DNA of 64,000 nt from Staphylococcus xylosus NJ (GCF_000338275.1 NZ_ANMR01000043.1:310001-374000), one strand, 5' to 3'. Positions 1-8,922 are shown, counted from the first letter of the stretch. Numbers and translations: made by a program. The notes: generated by a model from the sequence alone, not told the origin.

Positions 1-76
1 TTGAACTTAAAGTGTTGTACCAACGTCAATAATTTGTTGTAATATAGAATGAAGACGTTGAAGGGAGACAAGCAAC

Positions 77-883
77 ATGAGTAAATATAAAATGGTAGTA
101 ATGGATATGGATGATACATTGATGAACCGTGAGAATCAAATGAGTCCTGAAACAGAAAGTTATTTAATTGAAATACAAAATAAAGGGTACAAAGTTGTAT
201 TAGCATCAGGACGTCCTACAGAAGGTATGTTACCTACTGCTAAAACTTTACAATTAGATAAATTTCAAAGTTATGTAATTAGCTATAATGGTGGGAAAAC
301 CGTAAATGTTAATACAGAAGCAGTGGAAGTAAGTCGTACTGTTTCTAAAGAAAATTTTGATTTTATAGTCGACTATTGTAGGGAAAATGAATTATTTGTA
401 TTAACTTATCAGGATGGATTTATTGTTTACGAAGGTGAACATGAATATATGAATATTGAATCTGAATTAACTGGATTGCCTATGAAACATGTAGATGACT
501 TAAAGGATTTTATTCAAGAAGATGTGCCTAAAGTCATGGGCGTTGACTATGTACCTACGATTACAAGCCTCAATAAAGATTTGGCAGGCCATTTTAATGA
601 AGAAATTGATGTTACTACAAGTAAACCTTATTTCTTAGAATTTATGGCTAATGGTGTATCAAAAGGAAATGCCGTTACTGAATTATGTGAAAAAGTACAA
701 ATTGATCTATCAGAAGTCATTGCTTTTGGTGACAGTGCCAATGATATTTCTATGTTAAAAGTTGTTGGACACGCTGTAGCAATGGGAAATGCTAATGATG
801 ATGTAAAGAAAGTTGCTGATGAGATAACTTTAAGTAATAGTGATAATGGTATTCCACATGCTTTAAAATCCTTATTAAATTAA
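77..883 (+). CDS. Cof-type HAD-superfamily phosphatase
   Basis: 268-residue cytosolic hydrolase of the Cof/YxeH type (HAD subfamily IIB). HAD motif I, DMDDT, lies at residues 10-14 with the nucleophile Asp10 and acid/base Asp12; the motif IV region GDSANDISML is near residues 217-226. The cap between them is typical of Cof proteins, which dephosphorylate sugar phosphates, FMN or PLP with broad specificity, so the substrate cannot be read from sequence. The start is supported by AAGGGAG at 61-67. The gene is monocistronic and followed by a strong terminator. Family call firm, substrate unknown. Confidence 0.9.
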   Translation: MSKYKMVVMDMDDTLMNRENQMSPETESYLIEIQNKGYKVVLASGRPTEGMLPTAKTLQLDKFQSYVISYNGGKTVNVNTEAVEVSRTVSKENFDFIVDYCRENELFVLTYQDGFIVYEGEHEYMNIESELTGLPMKHVDDLKDFIQEDVPKVMGVDYVPTITSLNKDLAGHFNEEIDVTTSKPYFLEFMANGVSKGNAVTELCEKVQIDLSEVIAFGDSANDISMLKVVGHAVAMGNANDDVKKVADEITLSNSDNGIPHALKSLLN

Positions 884-890
884 AGAAAGA

Positions 891-926
891 GCCCAAGACA
901 TTCAGTTATGTGTCTCGGGCTTTTTT
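891..926 (+). terminator. Intrinsic terminator of the HAD gene
   Basis: GCCCAAGACA pairs with TGTCTCGGGC across an 8-10 nt loop, followed by TTTTTT. Confidence 0.85.
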
Positions 927-1024
927 AATGCTAATAGTTGTTTGTTAACATTCAAATTATGACTTTATAAAAGGTTGTGATAGTAAAATTACTAATACAC
1001 TAAATTTTTAATGAATGATGTATA

Positions 1025-1339
1025 TTATTTTGCTGTGTGCGTCCATTCATTTTTGCCACGATGTCGCTTGACATGGGCGTATACATGATCTGCCGCGTAG
1101 TCTAAGTTAGTATAAACAGTTATTGCAAATGCAGATTGGTTTTCCTCAAAGTCTTCTTGCAAGAATAAGTCTTTCAAATGTTCAAAAAGACTTTCCATTT
1201 GAGAATGGTCTAAACTACTATACTCTCTTAATGTACGTTTGATTAAGCGTTGATGCTTATCTTCAAGTGATTGCACAACTATAACGAAGCGTTCTTCAGT
1301 TTCTAAAATATCGTCAAATAAATTCGTTTGTCCAATCAT
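1025..1339 (-). CDS. Conserved staphylococcal hypothetical protein
   Basis: 104-residue soluble, charged protein with no signal peptide, membrane segment or recognisable catalytic motif. The ATG at 1339 is preferred: GAGGTG precedes it by 6 nt, whereas the GTG at 1348 overlaps that ribosome site. It is probably mostly alpha-helical in the N-terminal two thirds, with a basic C-terminus (HVKRHRGK). It lies between the HAD gene and the permease, a position I recall being occupied by a hypothetical gene in S. aureus. Function unknown. Confidence 0.7.
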   Translation of the reverse strand: MIGQTNLFDDILETEERFVIVVQSLEDKHQRLIKRTLREYSSLDHSQMESLFEHLKDLFLQEDFEENQSAFAITVYTNLDYAADHVYAHVKRHRGKNEWTHTAK

Positions 1340-1495
1340 ATTCTCCACCTCTAAGTTACGTCATTGTTATTAATTATTATACTATACTTCTATATAACTG
1401 AAAATAACTGAGGCTTATGTATTTGGAAAGAATTAATAAAAATATTTTCGTATTATACTGACAAATCTATGTATTTTAAATAAAATACGATATAA

Positions 1496-1543
1496 CAAAA
1501 AAACAGGAATACAAAATCAATGTTTAAATTGCTTTCGTACTCC
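1496..1543 (-). terminator. Probable terminator of the amino-acid permease
   Basis: Read on the minus strand, GGAGTACGAAA pairs (with wobbles) with TTTTGTATTCC and is followed by TG and a run of seven T. It lies about 90 nt beyond the permease stop. Confidence 0.6.
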
Positions 1544-1630
1544 CATTTTAGTAACTTTGAGATATCATATTTCAGTTGTTGGTGTGCTCATCATATTAAA
1601 GGTTATTTACGCCTATTTAATATGAAATAA

Positions 1631-3076
1631 TTAGTTCAAGTCGTGACGTTTTAGATCAATTTCTTCGAGTTTTACAATTTTAGTTTTTCTAATAAATTTA
1701 TGTACTAAGTATATTAGAACTAAAATGACTATAGGTATTATGTTTCTAAATAGTGCACTAATATCTCCCGATAATGCTGCACCGAACGAATTACCTCCAA
1801 ACAAGAACAGTAAAGCGATGATTACAATAATCGGACCTAAAGGATAAAACGGTGCTTTATACGGTAGCACATCTTTAGGGTCTTTGTTTTGCTTTTTAAT
1901 TGCTAAGCGAAGTCTGATTTGAGCTAGAATACTAGCTGCCCAAATAACAATAACTAAAGAACCGATGATATTAAGCAATGTAAACACAATATCTGATTTG
2001 AATTGAGCTAATATAATTACTGCTAATACAATAATGAAAGTTGTGAATAGTGCAACCAAAGGTAGTTTTGTTGTTTTGTTTAATTTTGCTAAGAATCTTG
2101 GTGCTTGTTTGTCTTCAGCCATTGAGTATAACATTCTACTAGTTGTATAAATACCTGAGTTAGCTGCTGATAATAACGAAGTTAAGATAACTGCGTTAAT
2201 CACAGATGCTGCAAAAGCAATTCCCACACGATCAAAGACAATTGTAAATGGACTTTGAGATACCGATTCGCTTTCGTTTAGTAACAAAGGATCAGTATAA
2301 GGTATGATTGCAGAAATAACTGCAATAGATAAAACATAGAATAATAATATTCTCCAAAAAACTTGCTTTATTGCTTTTGGCATCGAACGGTCAGGGTTAG
2401 ATGATTCACCTGCAGTGACTGCAACTACCTCTGTACCACCAACTGAAAATCCTGCAACGAGTAGTACGCCTAAGAAACCTGAAAAACCGCCAACGAATGG
2501 CGCTTCTCCCACAGTGTAATTTGAAAGGCCATATGCTTTACCACCTAAAATACCAACGATAGTTAGAATACCGATGGCGATAAAGACGATAATTGTAATT
2601 ACTTTAATTAATGATAACCAAAATTCAGTTTCACCAAATGCTTTAACTGAAAATATATTTAATAAGAAAAGTAAACATAAAAAGATAATACTCCAGGTTA
2701 CTGGACTGAAAAATTGAAACGTATCCCAATAATTAAGTACACTTGCAGAAATAATGATATCTACACTCGTTACGAGTAACCATATTGCCCAATAGAGCCA
2801 TCCCATAGTGAATCCTAATGACTTATCTACGAAACGGGTAGAGTAAGAACTGAAAGATCCTGAAACAGGGTAAAATGTGGCTAGTTCCCCAATAGAGGAC
2901 ATTAAGAAATACAACATTACCCCAATAATTAAATAAGCTAATATTGCACCACCAGGTCCAGCTTGAGAAATTACATTACCTGTAGCAACAAAAAGTCCGG
3001 TTCCAATGGCGCCCCCAATTGCTATCATTGAAATATGTCGAGAATTTAGACCACGATTCATATTATTTTGTGCCAT
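1631..3076 (-). CDS. Amino-acid permease (APC superfamily, AAT family)
   Basis: 481-residue integral membrane transporter with about 12 hydrophobic segments. The N-terminal GGAIGTGLFVATGN in the first helix is the glycine-rich substrate-binding segment conserved in GabP/LysP/RocE-type permeases. It should import an amino acid by cation symport; which one (GABA, lysine, another) cannot be decided here. The start ATG has AGGAGA a few bases upstream. The gene diverges from katA, as it does in S. aureus. Monocistronic. Confidence 0.85.
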   Translation of the reverse strand: MAQNNMNRGLNSRHISMIAIGGAIGTGLFVATGNVISQAGPGGAILAYLIIGVMLYFLMSSIGELATFYPVSGSFSSYSTRFVDKSLGFTMGWLYWAIWLLVTSVDIIISASVLNYWDTFQFFSPVTWSIIFLCLLFLLNIFSVKAFGETEFWLSLIKVITIIVFIAIGILTIVGILGGKAYGLSNYTVGEAPFVGGFSGFLGVLLVAGFSVGGTEVVAVTAGESSNPDRSMPKAIKQVFWRILLFYVLSIAVISAIIPYTDPLLLNESESVSQSPFTIVFDRVGIAFAASVINAVILTSLLSAANSGIYTTSRMLYSMAEDKQAPRFLAKLNKTTKLPLVALFTTFIIVLAVIILAQFKSDIVFTLLNIIGSLVIVIWAASILAQIRLRLAIKKQNKDPKDVLPYKAPFYPLGPIIVIIALLFLFGGNSFGAALSGDISALFRNIIPIVILVLIYLVHKFIRKTKIVKLEEIDLKRHDLN

Positions 3077-3163
3077 AATAAGTCTCCTAATAGTTAATTA
3101 AAATATATACACTCCATTTTAATGCTTTTGATAGACACAAGCAATGCTTTTTATCGGCTAAAA

Positions 3164-3189
3164 GTCGCAAAATGTTTAAATATTGCGAA
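3164..3189. repeat. Imperfect dyad between permease and katA
   Basis: TCGCAAAAT and ATATTGCGA form an 8-of-9 inverted repeat around GTTTAA in the divergent promoter region. It could be an operator for the permease; no known regulator motif is matched. Confidence 0.35.
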
Positions 3190-3234
3190 AATAGTCTAAT
3201 TAATTAACGTTAGATATGTTGCTTTTAAAACTAC

Positions 3235-3272
3235 TTTACATTAAAATAAGTACTAGGTAATAATTATTATTA
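3235..3272 (+). promoter_or_regulatory. katA promoter with PerR-type operator
   Basis: TTTACA (3235-3240) and TAATAA (3258-3263) are spaced by 17 nt. Overlapping the -10, TAATAAT-T-ATTATTA at 3258-3272 is a perfect 7-1-7 inverted repeat, the architecture of Fur-family PerR boxes, and agrees with 12 of 15 positions of TTATAATTATTATAA. KatA is a classic PerR target, so peroxide-inducible repression is inferred. Confidence 0.75.
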
Positions 3273-3300
3273 TTTGGATAGAGAATGAGGGGGAAATGTG

Positions 3301-4788
3301 ATGAGCAACAATAAAAAATTAACTAGCTTATTTGGTGCACCAGTTTCTGATAGAGAAAATAGTATGACTGCTGGACCAAGAGGCCCACTAGTAATGCAAG
3401 ATTGGTATTTTTTAGAACAAATGGCTCACTTTGATAGAGAGGTGATTCCAGAACGACGTATGCATGCAAAAGGATCAGGCGCATTTGGTACCTTTACAGT
3501 TACTAATGATATTACGCAATATACTTCAGCAAGTATTTTCTCTGAAGTTGGTAAACAGACTGAAATGTTTGCGCGTTTTTCAACAGTAGCAGGTGAACGT
3601 GGTGCAGCAGATGCAGAGCGTGATATTCGAGGATTCGCTTTGAAATTCTATACAGATGAGGGGAATTGGGATTTAGTTGGTAATAATACACCAGTATTCT
3701 TCTTCAGAGATCCTAAATTATTCGCCAGTTTAAATCACGCAGTTAAACGTGACCCAAGAACAAATATGCGTAGTGCTCAAAATAATTGGGACTTTTGGAC
3801 GTCATTACCAGAAGCATTACATCAGGTTACAATCTTGATGTCTGACCGTGGTATTCCAAAAGGTTATAGAAATATGCATGGTTTTGGTTCTCATACTTAC
3901 TCAATGTATAACGACAAAGGCGAACGCGTTTGGGTGAAGTTCCATCATAGAACACAACAAGGTATTGAAAACTTACAACCTGACGAAGCAGCGAAAATTA
4001 TTGCCGACGATAGAGAATCATCACAACGTGATTTATTCGAAGCAATTGAAAATAAAGATTATCCGAAATGGAAGATGTACATCCAAGTGATGACGGAAGA
4101 ACAAGCGAGAAATCATAAAGATAATCCATTTGATTTAACTAAAGTGTGGTATAAAGGTGATTATCCATTAATAGAAGTAGGAGAATGGGAACTTAACCGA
4201 AATCCAGATAACTATTTCCAAGATGTAGAACAAGCTGCTTTTGCACCTACTAATATTGTACCTGGTTTAGATTTTTCGCCAGATAAAATGTTACAAGGTC
4301 GCTTATTCTCATATGGTGATGCTCAACGTTATAGATTAGGTGTAAATCATTGGCAAATACCAGTAAACCAACCAAAAGGTGTAGGCATTGAAAATATCTG
4401 CCCCTTTAGTAGAGATGGCCAAATGAGAATTTTGGATAATAATCAAGGTGGAGGCACTCATTATTATCCAAATAGTGATGGTTCGTTTGAGGATCAACCT
4501 GAATTCAAAAAGCCTGGCTTAAAAGTTGAAGGTGAAGCTTATGAATATGATTTCAGACAAGATGATGACAATTACTTTGAACAACCAGGACGCTTATTTA
4601 GATTGCAATCTAAAGAACAACAAGAGCGCATTTTTGAAAATACTGCAAACGAGATGCAAGGTACTACATTAGAAGTACAACACCGTCACATCCGTCACTG
4701 TTATAAAGCTGATAGTGAATATGGTAAAGGTGTAGCGAAAGCTTTAGGTATTGATATTAATGATGTTGATTTAGAAATTAAAGATTAA
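3301..4788 (+). CDS. katA: Heme catalase KatA
   Basis: 495-residue clade-3 monofunctional catalase that disproportionates H2O2 in the cytoplasm. It contains the distal His segment [13 protein letters not shown], the Asn segment [11 protein letters not shown], and the proximal heme-ligand segment [14 protein letters not shown]. Overall sequence is very close to S. aureus KatA (from memory), though the C-terminus is about 10 residues shorter. The ATG at 3301 is chosen over the GTG at 3298 because AGGGGG at 3288-3293 is 7 nt from it. A PerR-type palindrome covers the -10. Confidence 0.97.
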   Translation: MSNNKKLTSLFGAPVSDRENSMTAGPRGPLVMQDWYFLEQMAHFDREVIPERRMHAKGSGAFGTFTVTNDITQYTSASIFSEVGKQTEMFARFSTVAGERGAADAERDIRGFALKFYTDEGNWDLVGNNTPVFFFRDPKLFASLNHAVKRDPRTNMRSAQNNWDFWTSLPEALHQVTILMSDRGIPKGYRNMHGFGSHTYSMYNDKGERVWVKFHHRTQQGIENLQPDEAAKIIADDRESSQRDLFEAIENKDYPKWKMYIQVMTEEQARNHKDNPFDLTKVWYKGDYPLIEVGEWELNRNPDNYFQDVEQAAFAPTNIVPGLDFSPDKMLQGRLFSYGDAQRYRLGVNHWQIPVNQPKGVGIENICPFSRDGQMRILDNNQGGGTHYYPNSDGSFEDQPEFKKPGLKVEGEAYEYDFRQDDDNYFEQPGRLFRLQSKEQQERIFENTANEMQGTTLEVQHRHIRHCYKADSEYGKGVAKALGIDINDVDLEIKD

Positions 4789-5203
4789 TAATTAATAATG
4801 TAGAAAAACAATGAGGTATGAATATTTTTGAAATTAGTGTTTCAAATCCTTTTGAAAATGATGATTAGTTATTAGTTTAGAAGAATTTACTTACATTTGA
4901 AAAAGAGACCCGTAATTAGTCTCTTCAGAACGTAGACAAAACAAACCTTAGGTGATAGTTGAACTGACCCCAAATAACGGGAAGGAAATAAAAACACTTT
5001 CGTTGAATTCATTTAAAATGAATCATACGGAGGTGTTTTTTCTATGAAAATAAATAATGCCAACCACAATTATAAAAATGTAGTTGGCAATCATAAGTCA
5101 TCATAATTAAATGAAGATAACTCTAGTGCTATAAGCTAAATATCATTACAACATACTGTTGTATTTAAATTGTCGTATTTAAAAGATAATTTTAGCAGAG
5201 AAA
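4789..5203. other. Gene-free katA-rpmG interval with IS-like fragment
   Basis: No protein gene is supported. It holds the IS3-like end described separately (4960-5046), then a second hairpin at 5059-5088 where GCCAACCACA pairs with TGTAGTTGGC (9 of 10). The reading frame from the ATG at 5044 closes after 20 codons and looks like nothing known. Confidence 0.5.
4960..5046 (+). mobile_element. Fragment resembling the left end of an IS3-family (IS150-group) element
   Basis: TTGAACTGACCCC at 4960-4972 resembles the terminal inverted repeats of IS150-group elements. It is followed by a 51-nt near-perfect hairpin (4990-5040) whose 3' arm contains the ribosome site CGGAGGTG (5028-5035 region), then an ATG at 5044. 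A start-site-sequestering hairpin just inside the end is typical of insertion sequences, where it blocks translation of read-through transcripts. No transposase sequence follows, so this would be a relic. Family assignment is from memory of end sequences. Confidence 0.4.
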
Positions 5204-5353
5204 TTATTTTGTTTCACGATGTAACGTATATTTATTTAATCTAGGGCAGAATTTTTTTAATTCAATACGCTCAGGATTATTACGTTTGTTTTTTGTAGAA
5301 ATATAGTTACGATCGCCACATTCTGTACATGCTAATGTAATATTTACGCGCAA
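5204..5353 (-). CDS. rpmG: 50S ribosomal protein L33
   Basis: 49-residue L33. The translation contains [25 protein letters not shown] and ends HRETK. It keeps only one Cys of the first zinc pair (CTEC is present) and FCPR instead of a second CxxC; exact zinc status is uncertain. The start codon is TTG at 5353 with GAGGTG upstream. A Zur-like box lies about 17 nt upstream, pairing it with the divergent rpsN as a zinc-responsive paralogue set. Confidence 0.9.
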   Translation of the reverse strand: MRVNITLACTECGDRNYISTKNKRNNPERIELKKFCPRLNKYTLHRETK

Positions 5354-5369
5354 AGTTAACACCTCTTTC

Positions 5370-5392
5370 TTAACAGGAATGATTACGTTTTA
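5370..5392 (-). promoter_or_regulatory. Zur-like box upstream of rpmG
   Basis: The half-site ATTACGTTTTA matches the Zur consensus half ATTACGATTTA at 10 of 11 positions; the other half, TTAACAGGAAT, matches 7 of 11. Centre G at 5381. Confidence 0.6.
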
Positions 5393-5463
5393 AAATTTTA
5401 GCATATAAAGATAATAATTTCAAATACTTTTAAGTTGAAATATAAAGTGAGTATGTTATTATT

Positions 5464-5486
5464 TAAAACGTAATGATTACGATTTA
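5464..5486 (+). promoter_or_regulatory. Zur box upstream of rpsN
   Basis: TAAAACGTAAT-G-ATTACGATTTA is an almost perfect 11-1-11 dyad and a near-exact match to the Gram-positive Zur operator. It sits 18 nt before the rpsN start. Confidence 0.85.
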
Positions 5487-5503
5487 TAAGGAGAGTTAGA
5501 ATA

Positions 5504-5773
5504 ATGGCAAAGAAATCAAAAATAGCGAAAGAACAAAAAAGAGAACAATTAGTAGAAGCATATTATGAGTTACGTAAAGAATTGAAAGCTAAAGGTGATT
5601 ATGAGGCTTTAAGAAAATTACCAAGAGATTCATCACCTACAAGATTAACGCGTCGTTGCAAAGTTACTGGGAGACCAAGAGGTGTATATCGTAAATTTGG
5701 AATGTCACGTATTGCTTTACGTGAACATGCACATAAAGGGCAAATCCCAGGTGTTAAAAAAGCAAGTTGGTAA
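5504..5773 (+). CDS. rpsN: 30S ribosomal protein S14, zinc-independent paralogue
   Basis: 89-residue long form of S14. The zinc-binding CxxC pairs of the 61-residue form are absent; only [11 protein letters not shown] remains, so it is the C-minus version that can replace the zinc protein in the small subunit when zinc is scarce. AAGGAGAG at 5488-5495 supports the start. The adjacent Zur box indicates derepression under zinc limitation. It is divergent from rpmG, which carries a similar box. Confidence 0.93.
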   Translation: MAKKSKIAKEQKREQLVEAYYELRKELKAKGDYEALRKLPRDSSPTRLTRRCKVTGRPRGVYRKFGMSRIALREHAHKGQIPGVKKASW

Positions 5774-5847
5774 TTTAAGACTTAAGTCCATTTACATTTA
5801 GTTTAAAACAATGTATATTATCTATTGGTAAAGATAAATAAAAAGTT

Positions 5848-5860
5848 ATTGTTCGGGAAT
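5848..5860 (-). promoter_or_regulatory. PurBox-like site upstream of guaC
   Basis: The reverse strand reads ATTCCCGAACAAT, matching 12 of 13 positions of the Bacillus PurBox (AWWWCCGAACWWT). guaC belongs to the PurR regulon in B. subtilis. A second, inverted PurBox was not found, so the call is tentative. Confidence 0.5.
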
Positions 5861-5963
5861 TTTGGTAAATATAACTATTATTCTCCATATAATTATTGAA
5901 TACATCATGAAAATCTTACCATTAAATAAATGTTTTATTAAAAATGTTAGGGGTTTGTTAACA

Positions 5964-6941
5964 ATGAAGATTTTTGATTATGAAGATATCCAACTAATAC
6001 CGAATAAATGTATTGTAAATAGTCGTTCTGAATGTGACACGACAGTTCAATTTGGTCCAAAAAGTTTTAAATTACCAGTCGTTCCAGCAAATATGCAAAC
6101 AGTAATGAATGAAGAATTAGCTGAATGGTTTGCTGAAAATGATTATTTTTATATTATGCACAGATTTGATGAAGCGGCACGTATCCCATTTACAAAGAGA
6201 ATGCATGAAAAAGGTTTGATTGCATCAATTTCTGTAGGTGTTAAAGAACGTGAATTTGATTTTGTAGAGCAATTAGCTAATGAAAAAATAATTCCAGATT
6301 ATATTACAATTGATATCGCACATGGTCATTCAGATTCTGTAATCAATATGATTAAACATATTAAACAACATATTCCTGAAGTATTTGTAATCGCAGGTAA
6401 TGTTGGTACTCCAGAGGGCGTACGCGAATTAGAAAACGCTGGCGCAGATGCTACCAAAGTTGGTATCGGACCAGGAAGAGTTTGTATAACTAAGATTAAA
6501 ACAGGATTTGGTACAGGCGGTTGGCAATTATCAGCATTAAATCACTGTAGTAAAGCGGCAAGAAAACCAATTATTGCTGATGGTGGTATTAGAACGCATG
6601 GTGATATTGCTAAATCTATACGCTTTGGTGCATCTATGGTTATGGTTGGATCATTATTTGCTGCGCATGAAGAGTCACCTGGTGAAACAGTGGAATTAGA
6701 TGGCAAACTATATAAAGAATATTTCGGTAGCGCCTCTGAATTCCAAAAAGGTGAACATAAAAATGTAGAAGGTAAGAAAATGTTTGTTGAACACAAAGGA
6801 TCATTATCTAATACATTGATTGAAATGCAACAAGATTTGCAAAGTTCAATTTCATATGCGGGTGGCACTGACCTTAAATCATTAAGAAAAGTGGATTATG
6901 TAATTGTAAGAAACTCAATTTTTAATGGTGATAGAGACTAA
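5964..6941 (+). CDS. guaC: GMP reductase
   Basis: 325-residue IMPDH/GMPR-family barrel converting GMP to IMP with NADPH in purine salvage. The catalytic Cys174 is in [11 protein letters not shown], and the phosphate-binding segment [11 protein letters not shown] and the flap region follow. No CBS domains are present, which together with near identity to S. aureus GuaC separates it from IMP dehydrogenase. The frame extends 34 codons further upstream, but the ATG at 5964, preceded by TAGGGG at 5948-5953, matches the family N-terminus [12 protein letters not shown] PurBox-like site lies 104 nt upstream. Confidence 0.95.
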   Translation: MKIFDYEDIQLIPNKCIVNSRSECDTTVQFGPKSFKLPVVPANMQTVMNEELAEWFAENDYFYIMHRFDEAARIPFTKRMHEKGLIASISVGVKEREFDFVEQLANEKIIPDYITIDIAHGHSDSVINMIKHIKQHIPEVFVIAGNVGTPEGVRELENAGADATKVGIGPGRVCITKIKTGFGTGGWQLSALNHCSKAARKPIIADGGIRTHGDIAKSIRFGASMVMVGSLFAAHEESPGETVELDGKLYKEYFGSASEFQKGEHKNVEGKKMFVEHKGSLSNTLIEMQQDLQSSISYAGGTDLKSLRKVDYVIVRNSIFNGDRD

Positions 6942-6961
6942 TATATTAGTAGGTGTAAAAA

Positions 6962-7975
6962 ATTAGAAAATTATTTTTGTATGTACTTACTTTCTTAGTA
7001 GTTATTCTTGTCCTACCAATCAAAGAAACAGAACCAATGATTACAGTACAACAGCAATTAAAGGATAAAGTTGCTGATTGGTCTTCATCAAAAACAACTA
7101 ATGAAGATGCGTTGAAAGTACCAAGTAAACAAGAATTTGCAGTTAACAATATTCAAATGAATATGACTAAAGGCGCTGTAGAAGAAAAGCTAGGGCGTTC
7201 CCAACGTGTCTCATCAAATGAATATGGTACAAATTGGCACACGTATTATTCGGATGGTTATAGAGGGTTTGTGATGGTTAGTTATATAGATGATAAAGTA
7301 AATGCGCTATATAGTAACCAAAACGTTATATCATCAAAATCAAAAATTAAATATGGCACACCTAAAGACAAGGTAAGGGACCGTTTAGGTAAACCTATTA
7401 CTGATAAGCAAAAAGGGCATGTGAAATTTGATGTTCAAGATGATGAATTTGATAATTTTCATAAAGACAAAATATACACAACAGCTTTTTATGATAAACA
7501 TGAGAGCAATAACTTAACAGCACTATTACAAGTTAGTGAAAAAATGGAAAACCGATTACAACAACAATATGGCGCACCATCTGAGGGATTAGCACAAAGC
7601 TTTGAATTGCAAAACTTTGATTTAGTTAATTCAGAACGAGTACAGCATGAGTTAGAGCCACTTAAATATTCTAATGGTATTTCTGAGACGGCTAGAAAAC
7701 ACAGTAAAGATATGGCTGAACATAATTATTTTGATCATAATAATTTATCAGGCGATACTCCATTTGATCGTATGGAAGCTGACGGACACAATTTTAATGC
7801 AGCAGGTGAAAATTTGGCATATGGTCAAACAAGTAGTATTTATGCTCACCAGGGCTTAATGAATTCATTAGGACACAGAAAGAATATTCTTAAGAAAGAA
7901 TTTAATACGCTTGGTGTAGGTGTTGACTTTAATAAAAATCGTCAGCCTTATTGGACAGAAAATTATACTGGATAA
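6962..7975 (+). CDS. Secreted CAP-domain protein (YlbC-like), probable ATT start
   Basis: 337-residue protein if read from the ATT at 6962. AGGTG at 6951-6955 is 6 nt from that ATT, and the result begins MRKLFLYVLTFLVVILVLPI, a convincing signal peptide or anchor. The only ordinary start nearby, a TTG at 6977, is 21 nt from the ribosome site and loses the basic n-region. The middle (about 60-200) fits the CAP-associated N-terminal domain; the C-terminus is a CAP/SCP domain with LVNSER, HNYFDH, AGENLAYGQ, GHRKNIL and TENYTG. Probably exported or membrane-tethered; activity unknown. Confidence 0.8.
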   Translation: MRKLFLYVLTFLVVILVLPIKETEPMITVQQQLKDKVADWSSSKTTNEDALKVPSKQEFAVNNIQMNMTKGAVEEKLGRSQRVSSNEYGTNWHTYYSDGYRGFVMVSYIDDKVNALYSNQNVISSKSKIKYGTPKDKVRDRLGKPITDKQKGHVKFDVQDDEFDNFHKDKIYTTAFYDKHESNNLTALLQVSEKMENRLQQQYGAPSEGLAQSFELQNFDLVNSERVQHELEPLKYSNGISETARKHSKDMAEHNYFDHNNLSGDTPFDRMEADGHNFNAAGENLAYGQTSSIYAHQGLMNSLGHRKNILKKEFNTLGVGVDFNKNRQPYWTENYTG

Positions 7976-8028
7976 TGTTTAAGGTTTGTTGTTTGAGGGT
8001 ATCTGTTATCATGTGAGGATGAAAAGTT

Positions 8029-8124
8029 ATGACAACAAACAAAAAAGATAAAACAGAAGATATACTTGAAAAAGTAAAAGATGTTTTAGAGAAAAAAGAT
8101 GAAAAAAGAGAGGGTGCGCGATGA
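8029..8124 (+). CDS. Possible 31-residue charged peptide
   Basis: A short frame beginning MTTNKKDKTEDILEK with GAGGAT at 8015-8020, 8 nt upstream. It is highly charged, helical in outlook and without a membrane segment. Its last codons form the left arm of the following terminator. It could be a real small protein or a chance frame; conservation would decide. Confidence 0.4.
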   Translation: MTTNKKDKTEDILEKVKDVLEKKDEKREGAR

Positions 8125-8141
8125 GCGCATCCTCTTTTTTT
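8109..8141. terminator. Bidirectional terminator between the CAP gene and lexA
   Basis: AGAGGGTGCGC pairs with GCGCATCCTCT; T runs follow in both directions (TTTTTTT on plus, CTCTTTTTTC on minus), so it can end both the rightward transcript and lexA. Confidence 0.85.
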
Positions 8142-8170
8142 GAGAGTGTTAGCATTAGTCGAAATATCAA

Positions 8171-8794
8171 TTACATTTCTCTAAATAATCCAACCACTTT
8201 TCCTAATACAGTTACATTATCAAGATAAATTGGTCCCATTGTACTATTTTCCGGTTGCAAACGATAACGAGTTTTTTCTTTATAGAAACGCTTAACAGTC
8301 GCTTCATTCTCTTCTGTCATCGCAACGATGATATCCCCGTTCTCTGCAATAGTTTGACTTCTAACGATAACTTTATCTCCATCAAGAATACCAGCTTCAA
8401 CCATACTGTCACCAACAACATTTAAGATGAATATATCGCTATTATGTGTTGAAGTGAAATGTTCTGGTAATGGGAAGTATTCTTCAACATTTTCAACCGC
8501 AGAAATAGGTACGCCCGCAGTTACTTTCCCTATAACAGGAACGTGGATTGTTTCTTCCATATTAATTGATTCACCTAATTGCTCTGACACAATTTCAATG
8601 GCACGAGGTTTAGTTGGATCTCTTCTAATATAACCTTTTTCCTCTAATCTAGATAAATGGCCATGGACTGTTGAACTAGAGGCTAATCCAACAGCTTCTC
8701 CAATTTCTCTAACACTTGGCGGATACCCTTTGGATTGGACGGTTTGCTTGATATATTCAAAAATTTCATTTTGTCGTTTAGTTAACTCTCTCAT
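8171..8794 (-). CDS. lexA: LexA SOS repressor
   Basis: 207-residue repressor with an N-terminal winged helix (about 1-65; recognition region [18 protein letters not shown]) and a C-terminal S24 autoprotease domain. The cleavage site is Ala93-Gly94 (VTAGVP) and the Ser130/Lys168 dyad is in GDSMVEAG and ATVKRFY. RecA filaments trigger self-cleavage. ATG at 8794 is chosen because the upstream GTG at 8803 abuts AGGGAG. It controls itself, sosA and at least three other operons in this window. Confidence 0.97.
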   Translation of the reverse strand: MRELTKRQNEIFEYIKQTVQSKGYPPSVREIGEAVGLASSSTVHGHLSRLEEKGYIRRDPTKPRAIEIVSEQLGESINMEETIHVPVIGKVTAGVPISAVENVEEYFPLPEHFTSTHNSDIFILNVVGDSMVEAGILDGDKVIVRSQTIAENGDIIVAMTEENEATVKRFYKEKTRYRLQPENSTMGPIYLDNVTVLGKVVGLFREM

Positions 8795-8824
8795 AATAGG
8801 CACTCCCTAATTTAATTTGACTTA

Positions 8825-8864
8825 ATTATAGCATGATTATAGCATTTTTACAAACGTTTGTTCG
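8825..8864 (-). promoter_or_regulatory. lexA promoter with SOS box
   Basis: On the minus strand TTGTAA (8853-8848) and TATAAT (8830-8825) are spaced by 17 nt. The LexA box CAAACGTTTGTTCG (8851-8864) overlaps the -35, giving autoregulation. Confidence 0.85.
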
Positions 8865-8872
8865 TTTGGTTG

Positions 8873-8922
8873 TTGACATAGAACAGACGTTCTGATAAAG
8901 TAACTATACAAACAAATGTTCT
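8873..8922 (+). promoter_or_regulatory. sosA promoter with two SOS boxes
   Basis: TTGACA (8873-8878) and TAAAGT (8896-8901) are spaced by 17 nt. LexA box AGAACAGACGTTCT (8880-8893) fills the spacer and CAAACAAATGTTCT (8909-8922) lies over the transcript start. Double occupancy predicts tight repression. Confidence 0.88.

Noticed and set aside
5044-5106. 20-codon frame after the IS-like hairpin
   Set aside because: Has a ribosome site but no similarity to transposase and contains the second hairpin; treated as a truncated relic.
6542-6868. 108-codon minus-strand frame inside guaC
   Set aside because: Antisense shadow; no start signal.
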